DNA of 22,991 nucleotides from positions 1-22,991 of IMG/VR virus record IMGVR_UViG_3300027901_000037; one strand, 5' to 3'. The translations under genes were made by a program, and so were the position numbers. Source of the stretch: a virus. A model generated the notes under the pieces. The model saw nothing but the letters and a program-made list of their open reading frames with translations. It was not told where the DNA came from and did no database searches. Shown piece after piece: positions 22,221-22,991 of this stretch (position 1 is its first letter; the number at the start of each line of letters is the position of its first letter).

Positions 22221-22991
22221 CTAAGAGTATTCAGAGGGGTATCCACCCCATTTGTCCTCATCCCATTCAATCTTGTGTTTAAGGCTCAAATTATAGTGCC
22301 GAGTGAAATCCCAAAATAGCCGGACATTATTCTTCGCAAACTCCTTTGCTATCGGCTCCTTTGGCATGGCTAAAAACTGGCGGCACACCGATTCGTACCA
22401 CCAACGCCTATGGAAAGCATTGATCCGATCTCCCATCTTGTTAAGGCAAAGATACCACTTTCCACCGATGATCCGTTTGACCAGATTGACATAGTAGTAA
22501 TTGGACTGAATCCAGAAGAGATTGGGCAGCGGCATGATATTTTTAATCTCGCCTGTTTTTATCAAGACCCTGCTTAGTGAGCTCATATCACCGAGGGTTT
22601 CTGCCAAGCTCTCCTCTGGTATTTGCTCCATGATCCAGCCGAATTTATCAGGGCAAAAGAAATTCGGCATATTATGTAGTGGGGGCGAAGAAGCCCCCTT
22701 AATCGCTTGCAGGTTGTACTGGTCATACTCCTGACCACTGTAATCATTATTGGGTAACAATAACCTCCCTGTCTCCGCTGCGATTTCAAACCAAATCATT
22801 ATGTTGTTGGTGATCTGCATATCTGCATCGAATACAGATACGGCGCTGTACTCCGTTAGCTCTCGCACGGCGAAGAGATAGCGATACATCTTGCAGTACC
22901 AGACATTCTCACCAGCTTTGGGATGCCTGGGGTAGCCATCAGCCTGGAGATCCGCAATCGAAATGGGATAGAAGAAATCAAAAGCCTCTTT
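22221..22991 (-). CDS. Glycosyltransferase-like protein, N-terminus cut by right edge
   Basis: The frame is open for 256 residues to base 22991, so the first part lies outside the window; an internal ATG at 22889 is not the real start. YSAVSVFDADMQITNN contains DAD (55-57 from the edge), the metal/nucleotide-sugar motif of GT-A transferases. MPNFFCPDKFGWIMEQI resembles VPIFIDPRNFDWFGELY of the other glycosyltransferase at 19331-20185, and both carry DADM-x-I, so they are probably related. RRWWYESVCRQFL follows later. The stop TAG is fused to the ribosome site of the kinase-like gene. Sugar donor and acceptor are unknown. Confidence 0.72.
   Translation of the reverse strand, partial: KEAFDFFYPISIADLQADGYPRHPKAGENVWYCKMYRYLFAVRELTEYSAVSVFDADMQITNNIMIWFEIAAETGRLLLPNNDYSGQEYDQYNLQAIKGASSPPLHNMPNFFCPDKFGWIMEQIPEESLAETLGDMSSLSRVLIKTGEIKNIMPLPNLFWIQSNYYYVNLVKRIIGGKWYLCLNKMGDRINAFHRRWWYESVCRQFLAMPKEPIAKEFAKNNVRLFWDFTRHYNLSLKHKIEWDEDKWGGYPSEYS

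Noticed and set aside
1-22991. tRNA genes, CRISPR array, insertion sequence, integrase, att site
   Set aside because: None was seen: no cloverleaf, no regularly spaced repeats, no terminal inverted repeats, and no recombinase motifs in any frame.

Overview
The window is a gapless stretch of a tailed double-stranded DNA phage genome (Caudoviricetes). It could be a virion genome or a prophage. Every supported gene lies on the minus strand, so the genes read from right to left. Spacing is extremely tight, with many 4-base ATGA, GTGA or TAATG overlaps and many junctions where the stop codon runs into the next Shine-Dalgarno sequence. No integrase, lysogeny, tRNA, CRISPR or insertion-sequence signal is visible. 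Strong GGAG-type ribosome sites suggest a bacterial host, but the sequence does not identify it. The gene order (TerS, TerL, portal, scaffold, capsid, adaptor, large tail hub, then coiled-coil and Gly/Ala-rich proteins) and the absence of a tape measure recall short-tailed, P22-like phages. That morphology is an inference.

Right end, 18990-22991 (transcribed first): an accessory cassette. It holds an edge-truncated glycosyltransferase with a DAD motif, a compact kinase-fold protein, a class I SAM methyltransferase, a zinc-ribbon/Rossmann fusion, a small very basic protein, a second glycosyltransferase resembling the first, and an unrecognised protein. It ends at a rho-independent terminator.

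Centre, 10599-18906: packaging and head genes. They are two small beta-rich proteins, putative TerS, TerL, a one-TM protein, a Cys-rich protein, portal, an FmdB-like zinc ribbon, a 51-aa protein that is easily missed, a basic protein, scaffold and major capsid protein. A second terminator lies just before scaffold.

Left, 1-10539: a capsid-associated protein, a glycosyltransferase embedded among virion genes, a small beta protein with a terminator after it, a head-tail adaptor with beta insertions, an 804-aa tail hub with a duplicated beta domain, a 24-cysteine protein, a zinc-ribbon protein, two coiled-coil proteins and an edge-truncated 518-residue protein with a proline linker and Gly/Ala-rich hydrophobic stretches. 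The last three are candidate ejection proteins.

The most interesting parts are the glycan-type cassette, where kinase-fold and methyltransferase genes overlap, and the hairpins placed directly in front of ribosome sites. No stretch above 300 bases lacks a gene.
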